DNA of 64,000 nt from Selaginella moellendorffii (GCF_000143415.4 NW_003314363.1:1-64000); one strand, 5' to 3'; positions 11,667 through 22,871 are shown, counted from the stretch's first letter. Program-made: numbers and translations. The notes: generated by a model not told the origin, from the letters alone.

Positions 11667-14600
11667 ATGATGAGCATCTCTGAGCAACTGGAGCGCGGAA
11701 GAAACTCGTCATGTGAAACATCTTCTAAGTGGAGGAATTCAAGGAGTTATGGGACAACGCCCACATTGCAATGATAACAATCTCATGTAGGACTTACAAG
11801 GTCCATCCTAGGGACTCTTTGTAAAATTTGGTCATGATAGAAAGCGTGTTTCAGTCAATGTCTTAGCTTTATAACTTGTTGATTGTCTATTCAGGAATAT
11901 ACCAAAACCTGATTGGGCGGGTTGGCAGCGAAGAAACGAGAGACCACGCGAAAGCGGCTAGACTTTGTCTTATGGACTTGCTCCCAGATCTGGATCTATT
12001 TGATACTTCCACTGAACAGGTTTCCTTGGTTCAAGATAAAAAAACCGCCTATTGTTCTCTTTACAGCGGAGAGATGCTGGACTCACAAAAGAAGATGTTG
12101 AGAGATGTATTGTAGATGAAAATGTCGGTGAACTAGACCGTTTGAAGATGTTCCTTTCACCGACAGCTCATCAGGTTTACCCTCCCTAGAAGTGGTGAAA
12201 GGTTGTTGGAAATTTTGCTGCAGCTTCAACAAAGCTGCGCAGTAGCTAAGCTTCCGACAACGTTCCAAGAGTACGGACTACGTGCATATCACGCTCTGAT
12301 TCCCACGATCAACAGTTCCCTGGAGCGGTTCAATGCACAAATGCAAGTGAGTGCTCTAATGATATCTTTGATGCATTGATCGGGCTGAGACACTGTAGGT
12401 CGCAGTAGGAGAGGCGGTGAATAGGATTATTCAAAATGGCACGTTTACAAAAGATGTATGCTCTGCCAGTTCCTCAAACATTCGTCTAAAAACCCATCAC
12501 AGGTAGTGGGAAGACTCCTGCCTATAATAATGACTATGCTGACGTCAACTCGGCCAGATGCTGTTGTGTACGCTTGGCTTGAGGCTCTTTGCTCGTTAGT
12601 GCCTTTTCTACCTCGAAAGGTAGTGTGGAAAAGGTTTCACCATTTTAGACATTTCGTTTTGACAGGTCCTCACTGAAAGTTTGCTAAAATTGGCTCTATC
12701 TAAAGGACAGCCTGACGAGTCGTCGCAGACAAAAATTCTTTGTGCTCGAATATATGGCTCAACCGCACCTTCCTTAGAAGGAAAATATGTCGAACAAACT
12801 TTCCTACAAAAAGCCATGGCACTTTGTCAGGTTTGAAATAGCAGACCAAACGGTAGGGGTACCTCCAGAGCACACTGCCTACTGTGTGCAGGATACGGAT
12901 TCAGAGGTTCGGGTCTGCATGTGTCGACAGCTCTATCCATTGTCACGGACGGTTGGATTGGACACAGCCGAGGTATGTTCGTTGAGCCATTGTATTAAGG
13001 AAGCTACATTTATCTTCTCTGCAGAGGGTCGTGCTGCCAGAGCTTTGTGAACTCCTAAGAGATGAGGAAATTCCTGTCCAACATGCATCACTTAAATGTC
13101 TATTAGAAATGCTGAGCATGTTCCCGCCAGAGACCAAACAGTTGAAGATCTTTCCAATCATTCGTTCGTGCGCACAGCATTTTCATTTCTGGTGTTTGCA
13201 GTTTATTTGTAGCTAGATGCAGGTTTTGTGTGCAGCGGGAATCGGAAATGCTTCTGTCTTTGCTGCCGTTTCTTGGAGAAATCCTGGTGAAGGTGCGACA
13301 CCATCAACATAAAAATCTGCTAAAATAAGAGTTGCAGATGGGACCAGAATTGAAAGAGGAGGATGTGCAGGTTCTTGTGGACTCGTTCAGGTTATTTTGT
13401 AGTCACGAAGATGAGAACATAAGACGAGTAAGCTTAAGTTTCTAAAGCGCGTACGTCTGTATTGACGAAGTTGTCTCCTTTAAGCTCTGTGCATACAATT
13501 TCCCAGCCGTGATGAAGTGCATGGGCCCACGAAAGCATGTGTGGGGATTGCAAGCAATGTATTTGCACCTCTTTCAAGATCCAATGCCCAGAGTTCGCGC
13601 TTCAATCGCGGCATCCTTTCACGAGGTTGAGTTTGTCATGTCTGGTTTTGATTTTGTTTCGACTACCAATTTAGATTACGAAAATGCTGGGAAAGGACAA
13701 GACATCTTTGTATCTGAAGGAACCGTTGATTCTTTTGCTTAAAGATACGTCACGAGAGGTACAAGGGTCCCTGCTACCAATTCTCCAGCATGTTTTAGGT
13801 GAGTAGAAAGATAAAGAGTTTCGTAATTTTTTATGATGCAGGGATATATTGGTTCTTAACAGGGCAGTTCTCAAGTTCGGGTGAGCACCAAAGATTGGCA
13901 ACATATGGTGCAATTATTCCATACTTGTTGCAGATGGAAAAGGCTATTAGTAGCACCCACCAGTGGCGTTTACAACTTGATCTTCTTAATGCGTTTCCTC
14001 AGCTGCCTGTCGGACTTTCGCTGGAGAATTATTTCTAGCTACTGAATCTCATATTGCTTCTGCAGGACTATGTTTCCAGCGACCAAATCTTTGAGTACTT
14101 CGTACCTATTTGCTTTAGATATATGTCGGACGGGGCGTTGCCAGTTAGATCAGCGGCAACGCTATCTCTTGCAATATTTATACGGTGTGTTTTGTTGCAT
14201 GCACAAGAATCCTTGCTCACTAGTTCTTTCTGCAGCCATAATAAACGAACATCCCAGCGTTATGACTTATCACAAAGAGTGATAAAAGACTTCGCAAATG
14301 GGCAAAGCTACTGGTCGCGTTTGGTGTTTATAGAGTTTTGCGAAAGCATGTTGAAGTTCGTCTGCTGTGCTTAAGCCTTGTCATGCGTCATGAAGCTCGG
14401 GGTTTTGCAGGACATCAAGCTCACAAATGTTCAAAGAACACTTTCTTGAATCAGCAATAGTTGTCCTACAGGTCTGCTCTATGATAAACGTGGAACATGG
14501 ATTTATCTCTCGGTACAGGATGCCGTGGCCAGTGTTCGCATGCGAGCGTGCCTACTCATACCTCTGTTAAAAGCAGCCATCAAGCTTCCAGATGATGTCC

Positions 14601-15226
14601 AGGCACTAGAGCGAATAAACTTTTTTGCAACACAACGGCTTAATGACAACGATCGCCATGTTGCATCCGTCGCTCGTAGCATTGCGGACTGCCTGAAGCA
14701 CGCGAACATCAGGCTCCCCGGAAACGAGAAGTTCTCGCAGGTGCGGAACACCCTAATAACTCCGTGAATTCATGAACGTAGACGCGCAGGCCGAATTTGA
14801 AGCCATTGACAAGCAAAAGGAAGAAGAGGAGTGGAACATGCTGAGCAAGGAAGAACAAGTAAATTTTTGTTTTATATTTGTATCATTGTGTAGTTGTTTT
14901 GGCAGGATGAGAAGAGGAAGTTGGATGATGTACTTCATAGGATGAAGCTGGAACCTCACAAAAGGACCGGACATGCCACCGGTACGTCCACGGCGCGAAT
15001 GCCCTCCAAAGTCACTGGCAGTCCCAGTGTCAAAGTAAAAGCTGCTGCACCTGGAGTGTTGAGCTCGGGCGGCAAGCAGAAATCTCCTCCTGCTGCCACC
15101 GCTCCTGGCTCGGTCAAAGCGCCCAACTCAGCGAGACTAGAGTCGGAATCCGAGTCGAGTGACGTCTCCTCTCTACCACAAGCGCGGCCTCAAAGCAAGG
15201 CCAAAGCTGGGGTAAGGAGAAGCTGA
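11667..15226 (+). CDS. PPP4R4: PPP4R4-type HEAT-repeat regulatory subunit of protein phosphatase 4
   Basis: A many-exon gene with short introns. Joined exons give a HEAT-repeat protein matching animal PPP4R4 block by block: a VYAWLEALCSLVPFLPRK segment (12,570), SEVRVCMCRQL (12,900), VVLPELCELLRDEEIPV (13,025), NFPAVMKCMGPRKHVWGLQ (13,500), SSDQIFEYFVP (14,075), QRYDLSQRVIKDFANGQSYW (14,260) and DAVASVRMRACLLIPLLKAA (14,520). The C-terminus is charged (KEEEEWN...KRKLDDVLHRMK) and then Ser/Ala/Pro-rich, ending at TGA 15,224-15,226. PPP4R4 holds the PP4 catalytic subunit, mainly in the cytosol. The 5' end is uncertain: the ATG at 11,667 opens MMSISEQLERG, but the family-like continuation EETRHVKHLLSGG lies in another frame about 30 nt on. 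Exons between 11,890 and 12,170 are weakly conserved. Confidence 0.8.
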
Positions 15227-15325
15227 AAATCGAACGGTCATAATACTATCATGACCGTTGACTATTTAGTAGCTTACTAGCTAAGCCTAAACCGGTGCGC
15301 CTCTAGCTAGGGTTATGCGACTGCA

Positions 15326-15565
15326 ATGATTCAGTGGAAACGAACGCTTCGTAAAGTGCCTGGCATTAGAGGCCTAGCAAGTAGAGTGGGAGGAGACGCT
15401 ATAAATCATCCAAGTGCTTCTTCCAGCTCGGAGGACAGTGCCCTGCAAAGAGCTTGGGATGCTGTGGTTGACACCTGGAACTTCATTACCCGGAAGGCTA
15501 GGTATGCATTGCGGGGAGGGAGATTTCTTGTGAGCGGCGGGCGGCTTTTGAGAGGATTCTTCTAG
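15326..15565 (+). CDS. Small ORF, 79 residues, unknown
   Basis: A single-exon frame from an ATG preceded by a ctagggtta leader motif that is common in plant 5' regions. The product is basic and arginine-rich, with WKRTLRKVPGIRGLASRVGG at the N-terminus and a glycine/arginine-rich tail (GGRFLVSGGRLLRGFF). An amphipathic basic N-terminus could be a mitochondrial or plastid presequence. It lies 100 bp after the PPP4R4 stop and 60 bp before the F-box gene. No family was recognised, so it could instead belong to the F-box gene's leader. Confidence 0.35.
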   Translation: MIQWKRTLRKVPGIRGLASRVGGDAINHPSASSSSEDSALQRAWDAVVDTWNFITRKARYALRGGRFLVSGGRLLRGFF

Positions 15566-15624
15566 GAGCGACACAAATGGCCTGTGTGTTTCCTCCTTTC
15601 TTTCATCATCATTGATGAAGAGCT

Positions 15625-17568
15625 ATGGGAGACGCGTCGGATCCCTTTGACAAGCTTCCAGATGAGGTCTACCAGCTCATCTTCCACGCGATCTGTGACT
15701 GCAAAAGCCTGGTACGCTGCATGGCAGTTTCCAGAGCATTCAAAGAACAATCCGAGCGTGTCTCGACCCTCTGCATCGTTTGCCCGGGCCAATTCACATC
15801 TTATGTTGATAAGCTGCAGCGGATTTTCATGATGGTGAGACGATTCCACAGCTTGGAAGCTCTCGTTGTTAGAGTTGGGCAACCGAAAGACGAGCCTCCC
15901 TCGTGGGCGAGGTGCATGAGATATGCAGAAATTGGATCGTCCGTGGAGAAGTTTATCTTCATGGCGGCCAAAATTGGCGAGTTTTCGGAGTTTGATTCAG
16001 CCTTGCGGGGTCACCCTGTTCACAGAAAAGAGCGGGAGAGCTCGTCAGAAGGCGAAGGTGAGGCCGTTAGGATGGACAGAGACAGCGTGACGAGCGGCGG
16101 GAACAGCTCGACAACTCGCAGTCCTTTGGACGAGGAGGAAAAGGAAGATGAGGATTGCTCTTGGCCGTTGTCTGACGAGCAGATTTATCCGCAGTTGATC
16201 CTGAGGCAGGTTGTGGCTCCCAGCAACGACGTGCTGAAGAGGATGGTGCCCGTTATAGTATTTGCTATTGTGCAAGGACTGGATGAGTTTCGTGATTCAG
16301 TGCCAGCATTTATTCACAAGTTTAAGAAGCTCAAAATGTTTCTACTTGTGGACATGCTAGAAAGTGTGACGGTTCTCATGCGCGAACACCAGATTCAGCA
16401 AATTAGAATACGGCAGCAACAAATGGACGACAGTAAGGACGTAAAAGGCAAGAGTGTGAATGCGGGTGAGGAGTGTAGCAGCGACTTGATGCAGAAAGGA
16501 AAGGAGTGGCTTGAAAGCGACGAAAACAGAGGTTGCAGCTCACGCCGTAAACAAGATCAAGGGGAGAGCTCAGGAAGCCAAGGAAATTATGAGGACGAAG
16601 ACGATAACGAGGAGGAGCTGAGTCACAGTTCCGAGGGCTGTGCCACGACCCTGGAAGGAGGAGATAACCAGAGGACTCCCTTTGACGGCGCATCGGAGAC
16701 GTGGAGAAACTGCAAAGGGATTTGCATTCATGGACCGGGCGATAGCAGGGGCGAGCTCGCTTTCAAGTATCCATTTAAGCGAACTGGTAGAGGGACCAGA
16801 GGCAACAAGTCTGTTCGAACTGGGAGCTACCGTAGGCGAGAACGCAGTGCAGAATGGATGGATGAAAGCGTGAGGAGGCGGCAAGAAAACAGACACTACA
16901 AAGGGCTCAGTTTAAGGAGGAGAGAAGAAAGCAGAGCGTTCAAGACGTGGAAGCTTGGGAAAAGAGAGCGAGAAAATGGTGACGGCGACGGGAGTTACAG
17001 CGCTCAAAGTGTACTGGAGTCTTCCTGTGCATCGTCTTCTTCCCACGCTGACAGTGGAAGCTACGCTTCTGGAGAGACTTCGGACGGGGTTAGCGCTTCC
17101 TTGGATCATCCTTTAGCGTCTTCATGTCCTGCCGAAGGGGCGACGCCGGATTATCACATGGGAGAGAGGTTATCACACGGGAACATGGAGGCATGGAGTG
17201 AAACGTGGAAGGAGAGACTAGGACGCAGAGCTCGTGAGCTTCCGAGGGAGATGGGGGGCAATGAGAGTGCTACGGATGTCGGCAGGGAAGCCTTGAGACG
17301 TGAGAGGCTACGGGAGGGCGTTCGGAAGAGGCAAATGGAAATTGAAAGAGAAGCGCTGAGGTTTGATATCACGTTCTGGAGAGCTGATGAGGTTGTTGCT
17401 CGCAGCAACTACAGCCTCACGGACGTTTCAATGTGCATTGCAACACATGACGCTAGCCCACTGTCCATCTCCGAATTGAGGACTCTAGTGTGCTCAGCCC
17501 TTGCTGGCCCGCTCCTAGCCGCCACCATTGCTCATGTAAATGAACAAGCAAGTTTCCATAACTTGTAA
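15625..17568 (+). CDS. F-box protein, AUF (auxin up-regulated F-box)-like
   Basis: Intronless 647-residue protein. Residues about 5-50 form an F-box (FDKLPDEVYQLIFHAI, then SLVRCMAVSRAF), which would bind SKP1 in an SCF ubiquitin ligase. Residues about 215-255 (PAFIHKFKKLKMFLLVDML) and the C-terminus from about 570 (ALRFDITFWRADEV ... ALAGPLLAATIAHV) resemble the conserved parts of the plant AUF1/AUF2 group. Between them lies a very long acidic and arginine/serine-rich stretch (about 140-180 and 270-550) that makes it nearly twice the usual size of about 350-400 residues. Its stop lies 54 bp from the convergent KH gene. The F-box is certain; the AUF placement is less so. Confidence 0.75.
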   Translation: MGDASDPFDKLPDEVYQLIFHAICDCKSLVRCMAVSRAFKEQSERVSTLCIVCPGQFTSYVDKLQRIFMMVRRFHSLEALVVRVGQPKDEPPSWARCMRYAEIGSSVEKFIFMAAKIGEFSEFDSALRGHPVHRKERESSSEGEGEAVRMDRDSVTSGGNSSTTRSPLDEEEKEDEDCSWPLSDEQIYPQLILRQVVAPSNDVLKRMVPVIVFAIVQGLDEFRDSVPAFIHKFKKLKMFLLVDMLESVTVLMREHQIQQIRIRQQQMDDSKDVKGKSVNAGEECSSDLMQKGKEWLESDENRGCSSRRKQDQGESSGSQGNYEDEDDNEEELSHSSEGCATTLEGGDNQRTPFDGASETWRNCKGICIHGPGDSRGELAFKYPFKRTGRGTRGNKSVRTGSYRRRERSAEWMDESVRRRQENRHYKGLSLRRREESRAFKTWKLGKRERENGDGDGSYSAQSVLESSCASSSSHADSGSYASGETSDGVSASLDHPLASSCPAEGATPDYHMGERLSHGNMEAWSETWKERLGRRARELPREMGGNESATDVGREALRRERLREGVRKRQMEIEREALRFDITFWRADEVVARSNYSLTDVSMCIATHDASPLSISELRTLVCSALAGPLLAATIAHVNEQASFHNL

Positions 17569-17622
17569 TACTTTAAAAATCTGTCCTCAAAAATGAAATG
17601 ATAAACACGTGAGGACCTACGT

Positions 17623-19144
17623 TCAGCTGCCATAGTAAACGTAGCCGCTGCTGTATTGTGATCCGTAAGCACTGGGACTGTAGCTCATTCCCGACGCGTA
17701 CAGGGTGTTTTGAGTTGTATAACTGTAGTCGGAGGTGGTGCAAGTGGTTGCTGCAGTTGTTCCTGCAGCTCCTGCCATGAAATTCTAGAGAAGAGAAAGC
17801 ACGAGAGGCGTGGAATCTCAGTGACAACCTCAACGAACCTGAAGCAACTGTTGTGCTGTTTGAACTTGAGTCGACTGCCCGTGCACTTCGATTGTCATCT
17901 CTCCTGGGGCATTGGGAGTCTCTTGTATGCTAATGGTTGCTCCACTTGTCCGCCGCATGTAGTTGATATTGGCCCCGGCAGTTCCAATGATTGCATCTGC
18001 GTACAAGAGGGGGACCTGGAGCTGCTGACTCACAGACTACGATTGAACAAAAGGCTTTGTGAGCAAGCGAAAGCTATAAGTTGTTTACCTCAGCAGGTGG
18101 TGCTGGCGTGGTGCTTGTTACATCCACCCGACCAGGATCACCACCATACATGGAGACAGCATAATGTTGGCTTTGCGCCTGATCCGCATAGTAGTCGGTT
18201 GACGAGTAAGGTGTGGTAGCAGCGACTGTGGGGGTAGCCCATGAAGTAGCAATAGCAGCAGCTTGCTGTCCTTGTACTTGGCTCGACATAGCGCGCTGTA
18301 ATTCACCGTTATGAACTTTGTATCCAATGGATCTGGATCCAGCAAAACTCACATTGAACTCAAACAGCTGGAGCACGGATCGGTCCACGAGAAACTTGCG
18401 CAAATGAGAGACCACAAGCTCCATGGCTTTCTGCACCTTCAAGATTTCGCCTTGGACTTCCACCATCCTGTCGTCCGCTAACGCACAAAGTGGGAGCTCC
18501 TCTGAGACAACAAGGGTTAACAGCACGTAGCACAAAAGGGCACGAACCAACTGGCATGATTCGGACTGTAGCACCCGAGGTCTCCTGTATGGACCTGATT
18601 GTCGCACCTTGTCTTCCAATCAGGCTACCAGCTTGTGTAGCGGTGACGAGAAGGCGAGACTGAACGAGGCCCGAGGGCAAAATGATGTGCTCAACAGGTT
18701 CACCATCGCCACTGGAGCCCTCTGTAACTCGCCGATGGACCCGGAGTAGGCCGTCCATTGCGGGTGAGATAGTTGCTTCGGGATCCTCCTTGGCAGAAAC
18801 GAGCACCTGCACAAGTTGCATTGCATGGCTGGATGCCAAAACTTGCAAAGGCTACGTACGATGCGCTCTAGCGTTCCTGGTACACCGTCGAGAATTTTGA
18901 TGCGCGACCTTGTTTCCTCGCACATTCTCTTGACGAACTCGCCCTTGCGCCCAATAATTGCACCAACCTTGTGAAGAGGGACAATGAGCCTAAAGACATT
19001 ATCCCCTGGCCAGCCGGGCCATTTTCTCTCTCCCGGGGGCGTTTCCTCCTGGGAGCCAGCGACGGTGCTTGGTAGAGTTACACTGGCAGGGTCCTCTAAG
19101 TGTAGGAGGTCGACCGGCTCTCCGATAATCACCGAGCACGCCAT
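17623..19144 (-). CDS. Triple KH-domain RNA-binding protein, PEPPER/FLK-like
   Basis: About six exons with introns near 50 nt (first intron 18,807-18,859). Three KH domains carry intact GxxG loops: KH1 ([20 protein letters not shown]), KH2 ([19 protein letters not shown]) and KH3 ([17 protein letters not shown]). [13 protein letters not shown] lead-in precedes KH1, as in Arabidopsis PEPPER and FLOWERING LOCUS KH. Between KH2 and KH3 sits a Q/S/Y-rich linker, and the tail is Y/S/G-rich, ending YVYYGS. Such poly(C)-type KH proteins bind pre-mRNA in the nucleus and modulate splicing and polyadenylation of MADS-box transcripts. The start is the ATG at 19,144, the only one before KH1. Confidence 0.9.
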
Positions 19145-19347
19145 TCAGGCGCTCTAGCGAACTCGACAAGAGGAAATGGGAAGAAGTGGCAAACCATGAA
19201 CAGTGCTATGCCGCCGGAGGCGCTCCATACTTTGCCCTCAAAACCTGGAGCACACACAACTAACTTGTGCCACGCGAATATTCCCAGATCTTCATGTGTT
19301 TTTTAAAAGAGACAATATCCACACCAGACAAGTCAGGACATGCCGGA

Positions 19348-21036
19348 TCAGATGCCCAACCGGCAGTTGAGGTACCACAGATGCCATGCCAGCCCCACCA
19401 GCATTGCAAGATTTGCAGCAGAGCTGCAGAAGTGCAGCGCCCGGACCCTTGTCATCACGTCCCCCAGCTGCGTCCTCCTGGCGTGATCGTCCACACCACT
19501 TCCTCCTCCTCGTTCTCCAGGGCCGGGATCCAAAGCTCTGCCTTCCTCCTTCTCTATCCGTACTTTGTCAAACACACACTGCAGAAACAAGGACAGGCTT
19601 AGCGCACAATTTGCAACAGTGGAGGCGCCCACCTTTGTCAGCCGTGGTTCCAGCAGGAAAGTGTTGAGCAGTGTCACAACCAGGCACCCCGCAAGGTTGT
19701 AGCACTGCAGCAGCTCCGACAGGTGGGCACCTGGCGGCGAGTGCAGCAGTATGTGCGTTGCAAGGAGAAGAGCAATCCCCGACCCAACAATCCTGAAGTA
19801 GACGGGGAAAATCTTACTCTGCACCAGGGCGAACTGGTGGCGGGATATGTTGTTGGAGAGCACGAATCCAGAGATGAAAGTCACCCACAGTGCACTGCCA
19901 AACGTGGACGAGAAGAGGAACAAGTGCATCAGGCGAACGAAGGTGGCCACCGACTTATGGACCCACTGCTTGCAAATCCGGAGTGCCATCTCTTCAGACT
20001 GGTTGAGCTTGGCCATCTTATCGTGAGCCCATGCACCGGCCTGATTCCACGTTCGATTCACCTTCTCCCGCGCGCTGTTGCCCCACCTTGCCGCTTCTTC
20101 TTCAGCCTCGTGCACTTTGAGACAGAGCTTGTTCTTCTCGTCCACAACGGCGTCCTTGCCGCTCTGTATTGTGCTCATGCCGTAGTTGAAGACTGCCTCC
20201 CGTCCAGCATTGAGCTTGAGCCTCACCACGTCGACAATGTGTCCCAACTTCTCCTTTTGGTTTTCCAAGCTTTCCAAGGACGCCTGCTTGGCCTTGTCAT
20301 AGTAGGCCTCAACTCGACGCTTGGAGGAATCGAGCGACCTTCCCAGCTGCTGCTCCTTGTTGCTGAGCGCGTCGAGCACAGCGGCCTTGGTCACGTCGTA
20401 GTAGTCGCGAACCTTTCCCCTTGCCATTTCCAGGCTGGGATGCTCTTCGTGCGGCTCTAGCTCTGGAAGTTGGTTCCGGAGAAGCCCAAGCCCTTCTGTT
20501 GCTTTGTCCATTGCATCTCTGGCCGAGCTCCTTGCACCTTCGAGGTAGTCCTCCAACTTCTTGAGGTCTTGGTCCTCCGGCGTACCGTGGGAGGCGTCGT
20601 AGAAGCCAATGCCTTGGCCCAAGTTGGGCTGGTAGTGCGCAGCCTCCTGAACCCTCTCCGTGACAGCTCTCGCCAGCTTACTGCCCAGAGATTGCTGCTC
20701 CTCAACGGCTTGATGTGCTACATCGCCGGCGGAGCTCAAGGACTCGCCGAGCCTGTCTCGTGCACTGGCCGCTGACTCTGCGCCTCTGCTTGCGCCCTCG
20801 CTCACATAATCCGACAGCCTGTCCCGAGCCTCTGAAGCTGCGTCTTGGCCGCGCTTGGCCGCAGACAAGAGCTTGCCACTGTAATCCTCCTCCGCGAGTT
20901 TGTTGGTGGCCGAGACGCTATGGGCCTCCACAACAATCACGTCCTTGTTCATCTTGCGCACCGTAGGCTCCGGGGACAGAAACATGACGGCACCCAGAGA
21001 CGAGAGTAACACACACAAGGCTCTAACATTCATCAT
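19348..21036 (-). CDS. LEA-like/TMEM205-domain membrane protein
   Basis: From the ATG at 21,036, a hydrophobic start (ALCVLLSSLGAVMFL) suggests a signal peptide or anchor. About 300 residues of charged, alanine-rich amphipathic repeats follow (SEARDRLSDYVSEGASRGAE type), resembling late-embryogenesis-abundant proteins. The C-terminal part is a four-helix TMEM205/DUF4149 domain (FGSALWVTFISGFVLSN, VYFRIVGSGIALLLATHIL, LVVTLLNTFLLEPRLTK). The frame hides one intron at 19,579-19,632, exactly 54 nt and without stops. Removing it joins LEPRLTK to CVFDKVRIEKEEG, as the family expects, giving about 544 residues. The same fusion is known in Arabidopsis as a LEA-related protein; its function is unclear. 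Confidence 0.85.
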   Translation of the reverse strand: MMNVRALCVLLSSLGAVMFLSPEPTVRKMNKDVIVVEAHSVSATNKLAEEDYSGKLLSAAKRGQDAASEARDRLSDYVSEGASRGAESAASARDRLGESLSSAGDVAHQAVEEQQSLGSKLARAVTERVQEAAHYQPNLGQGIGFYDASHGTPEDQDLKKLEDYLEGARSSARDAMDKATEGLGLLRNQLPELEPHEEHPSLEMARGKVRDYYDVTKAAVLDALSNKEQQLGRSLDSSKRRVEAYYDKAKQASLESLENQKEKLGHIVDVVRLKLNAGREAVFNYGMSTIQSGKDAVVDEKNKLCLKVHEAEEEAARWGNSAREKVNRTWNQAGAWAHDKMAKLNQSEEMALRICKQWVHKSVATFVRLMHLFLFSSTFGSALWVTFISGFVLSNNISRHQFALVQSKIFPVYFRIVGSGIALLLATHILLHSPPGAHLSELLQCYNLAGCLVVTLLNTFLLEPRLTKVGASTVANCALSLSLFLQCVFDKVRIEKEEGRALDPGPGERGGGSGVDDHARRTQLGDVMTRVRALHFCSSAANLAMLVGLAWHLWYLNCRLGI

Positions 21037-21501
21037 GGCTACACACTATACCTCTTATCTCTTTTGTTGGACGACGACAACGACGACGCCGATGCCTGCC
21101 TGGGTCTTGTTCTTCTTGTTCTTGTTCTTGCTCGACCTAGAACAAAGTAGTAGAACCCCGCGCTGCTTGTGCGTGACAAGTGGCATAGGACGTGGCAACA
21201 GGAGAAGTGGCTACAGCCTTTGTTTTCCTTTATTATAGAAACAAGGGGCAAAAAGGAAAAGGCAAGAAAGGTGGTATTCACAATTATAATATATTTTCCC
21301 CTTTCCAGCTCAACGAACACCTCCATGTATTTAGCCCCAAGTTAGCGGAATTGAGTCAAGCAGCAGATCTCGCTGTGCCGCGACCAAACGCCCTCCCTCG
21401 CTTCAATTGCCCATTGCCGCCGCCTCCTAATCCCCTCCTCCTCCGGTGCTCGATGCTGCGACAGGTCAATTGTGTTGCAGCCGCGGCAGATTGTGTCAAG
21501 G

Positions 21502-22871
21502 ATGGGCCGCCACTCGTGTTGCCAGAAGCAGAAGCTCAAGAAAGGATTGTGGTCGCCAGAGGAGGATGAGAAGCTGGTGAGGTACATTACCAAGTATGGC
21601 CACGGCTGCTGGAGTGCGGTGCCAAAGCAAGCAGGTGCTCTTGTGAAACTGGAGAGAGAGAGAGAAAGAGAGAGGCATTGACAAAATCTGGTTTCATGGT
21701 GGCTTGGCTTCCAGGGCTTCAGCGATGCGGGAAGAGCTGCCGGCTGAGATGGATCAACTACCTCAGGCCCGATCTGAAGCGAGGTGTCTTCTCCGCAACC
21801 GAGGAGAAGCTCATCATTGAGCTCCATGCTGTCCTCGGTAACAGGTGGTGCACCTTTCTCTTCCTAGTATGCATGCATATATGCCAATTCGTTGCTCATT
21901 ACGAGCGTTGCCACAGATGGTCTCAAATCGCCACACAGTTGCCCGGGAGAACAGACAACGAGATAAAAAACTACTGGAACACGTGCATCAAGAAGAAGCT
22001 CAAGCAAATTGGCATCGATCCCAACACGCACAGGCCGCTGGATGAAGCGGGGCTGGCGGTGGCATCTACAGGTTCCGCATCGCCAGCCGCAAGCATGGAC
22101 ATGAACGTGAGTGTCGAGTGTAATTTGCATCACAGAACGACGACCTTGTACCCTTGCGCGTTTGAGGACATTCTTTTCAACCCCACTTGCACTACTCGAT
22201 CCATTGGTGTTGGACGCCACCACCTGCTCAAGCTCCAAGCTCTCGAGGGAAGCAGCAGCAGCAGCAGCAGCAGTAGCAGCAGCAGCAGCAACATTCACTT
22301 GACGGATTCTCTGGTGGAGAAATTCCTGGCGAGTGGGCTTGATCACACCAGGCAGCCATCTGCATCTTCCTACAGCTGTTACGACTCTGCGCTCATTTCC
22401 TCGTCCTACGACAACGAGCTGCACATGTTGCAAGGGCATGGGCCGGGGGATCAACGCCAGCCAGACCCATGTCTCTTCTCCTTCCTTGCAGCGGCTGAGG
22501 AAGGATTTGGGATGGTCAGTAGCAGGGGGGGGCTGGCGTACTACGGCGACTCTTTCAACTCCGGGGAAGCAGTAGCTGCTGCAGCAGCAGGAGCTGGCAG
22601 CAACACGGCGAGCAGCAGTAGCGCTACAGCCACGGGGGGCGAGGAGGTGGAAGCGGATGAGCACAGTAATGTGGTCCAGTGGTGTGAGCTAATGCCGGTG
22701 TCGTTCGCGGTGCACGAGTTTGAAAAATGTCATGATCAGGAGGTGGCGTTGAAACAAGAGGATCCGGGGCAGAGCCTGTGCTGGTCACAGCAAGCTGCAA
22801 TGGGCATCGGCGTGGGCATGTGCATGTCTCCGGAACTGGAGCGGATTGCAGCGGTCATCGATGAGATGTAG
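21502..22871 (+). CDS. R2R3-MYB transcription factor, MYB61/subgroup 13-like
   Basis: Three exons (21,502-21,634; 21,715-21,844; 21,917-22,871) give 405 residues. The N-terminus MGRHSCC and the R2 and R3 repeats carry the expected tryptophans (R2: [29 protein letters not shown]3: [39 protein letters not shown]). The R3 end [17 protein letters not shown] fits MYB61/MYB86-type factors, nuclear regulators of secondary wall and other branches in seed plants. Intron positions match the usual R2R3 pattern. The C-terminal region has a serine run at 22,249-22,289 encoded by an AGC repeat, and an alanine run near 22,570. A TATA-like tataatata lies near 21,286. Intron 1 contains a GA-rich tract. Confidence 0.92.
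22250..22290 (+). repeat. AGC trinucleotide repeat coding polyserine
   Basis: About thirteen agc units with one agt interruption lie within exon 3 of the MYB gene and encode polyserine. Length polymorphism is likely. Confidence 0.9.

Noticed and set aside
21864-22664. 266-residue minus-strand open frame
   Set aside because: Antisense to the MYB exon 3 including its AGC repeat, which reads as an alanine run in this frame.
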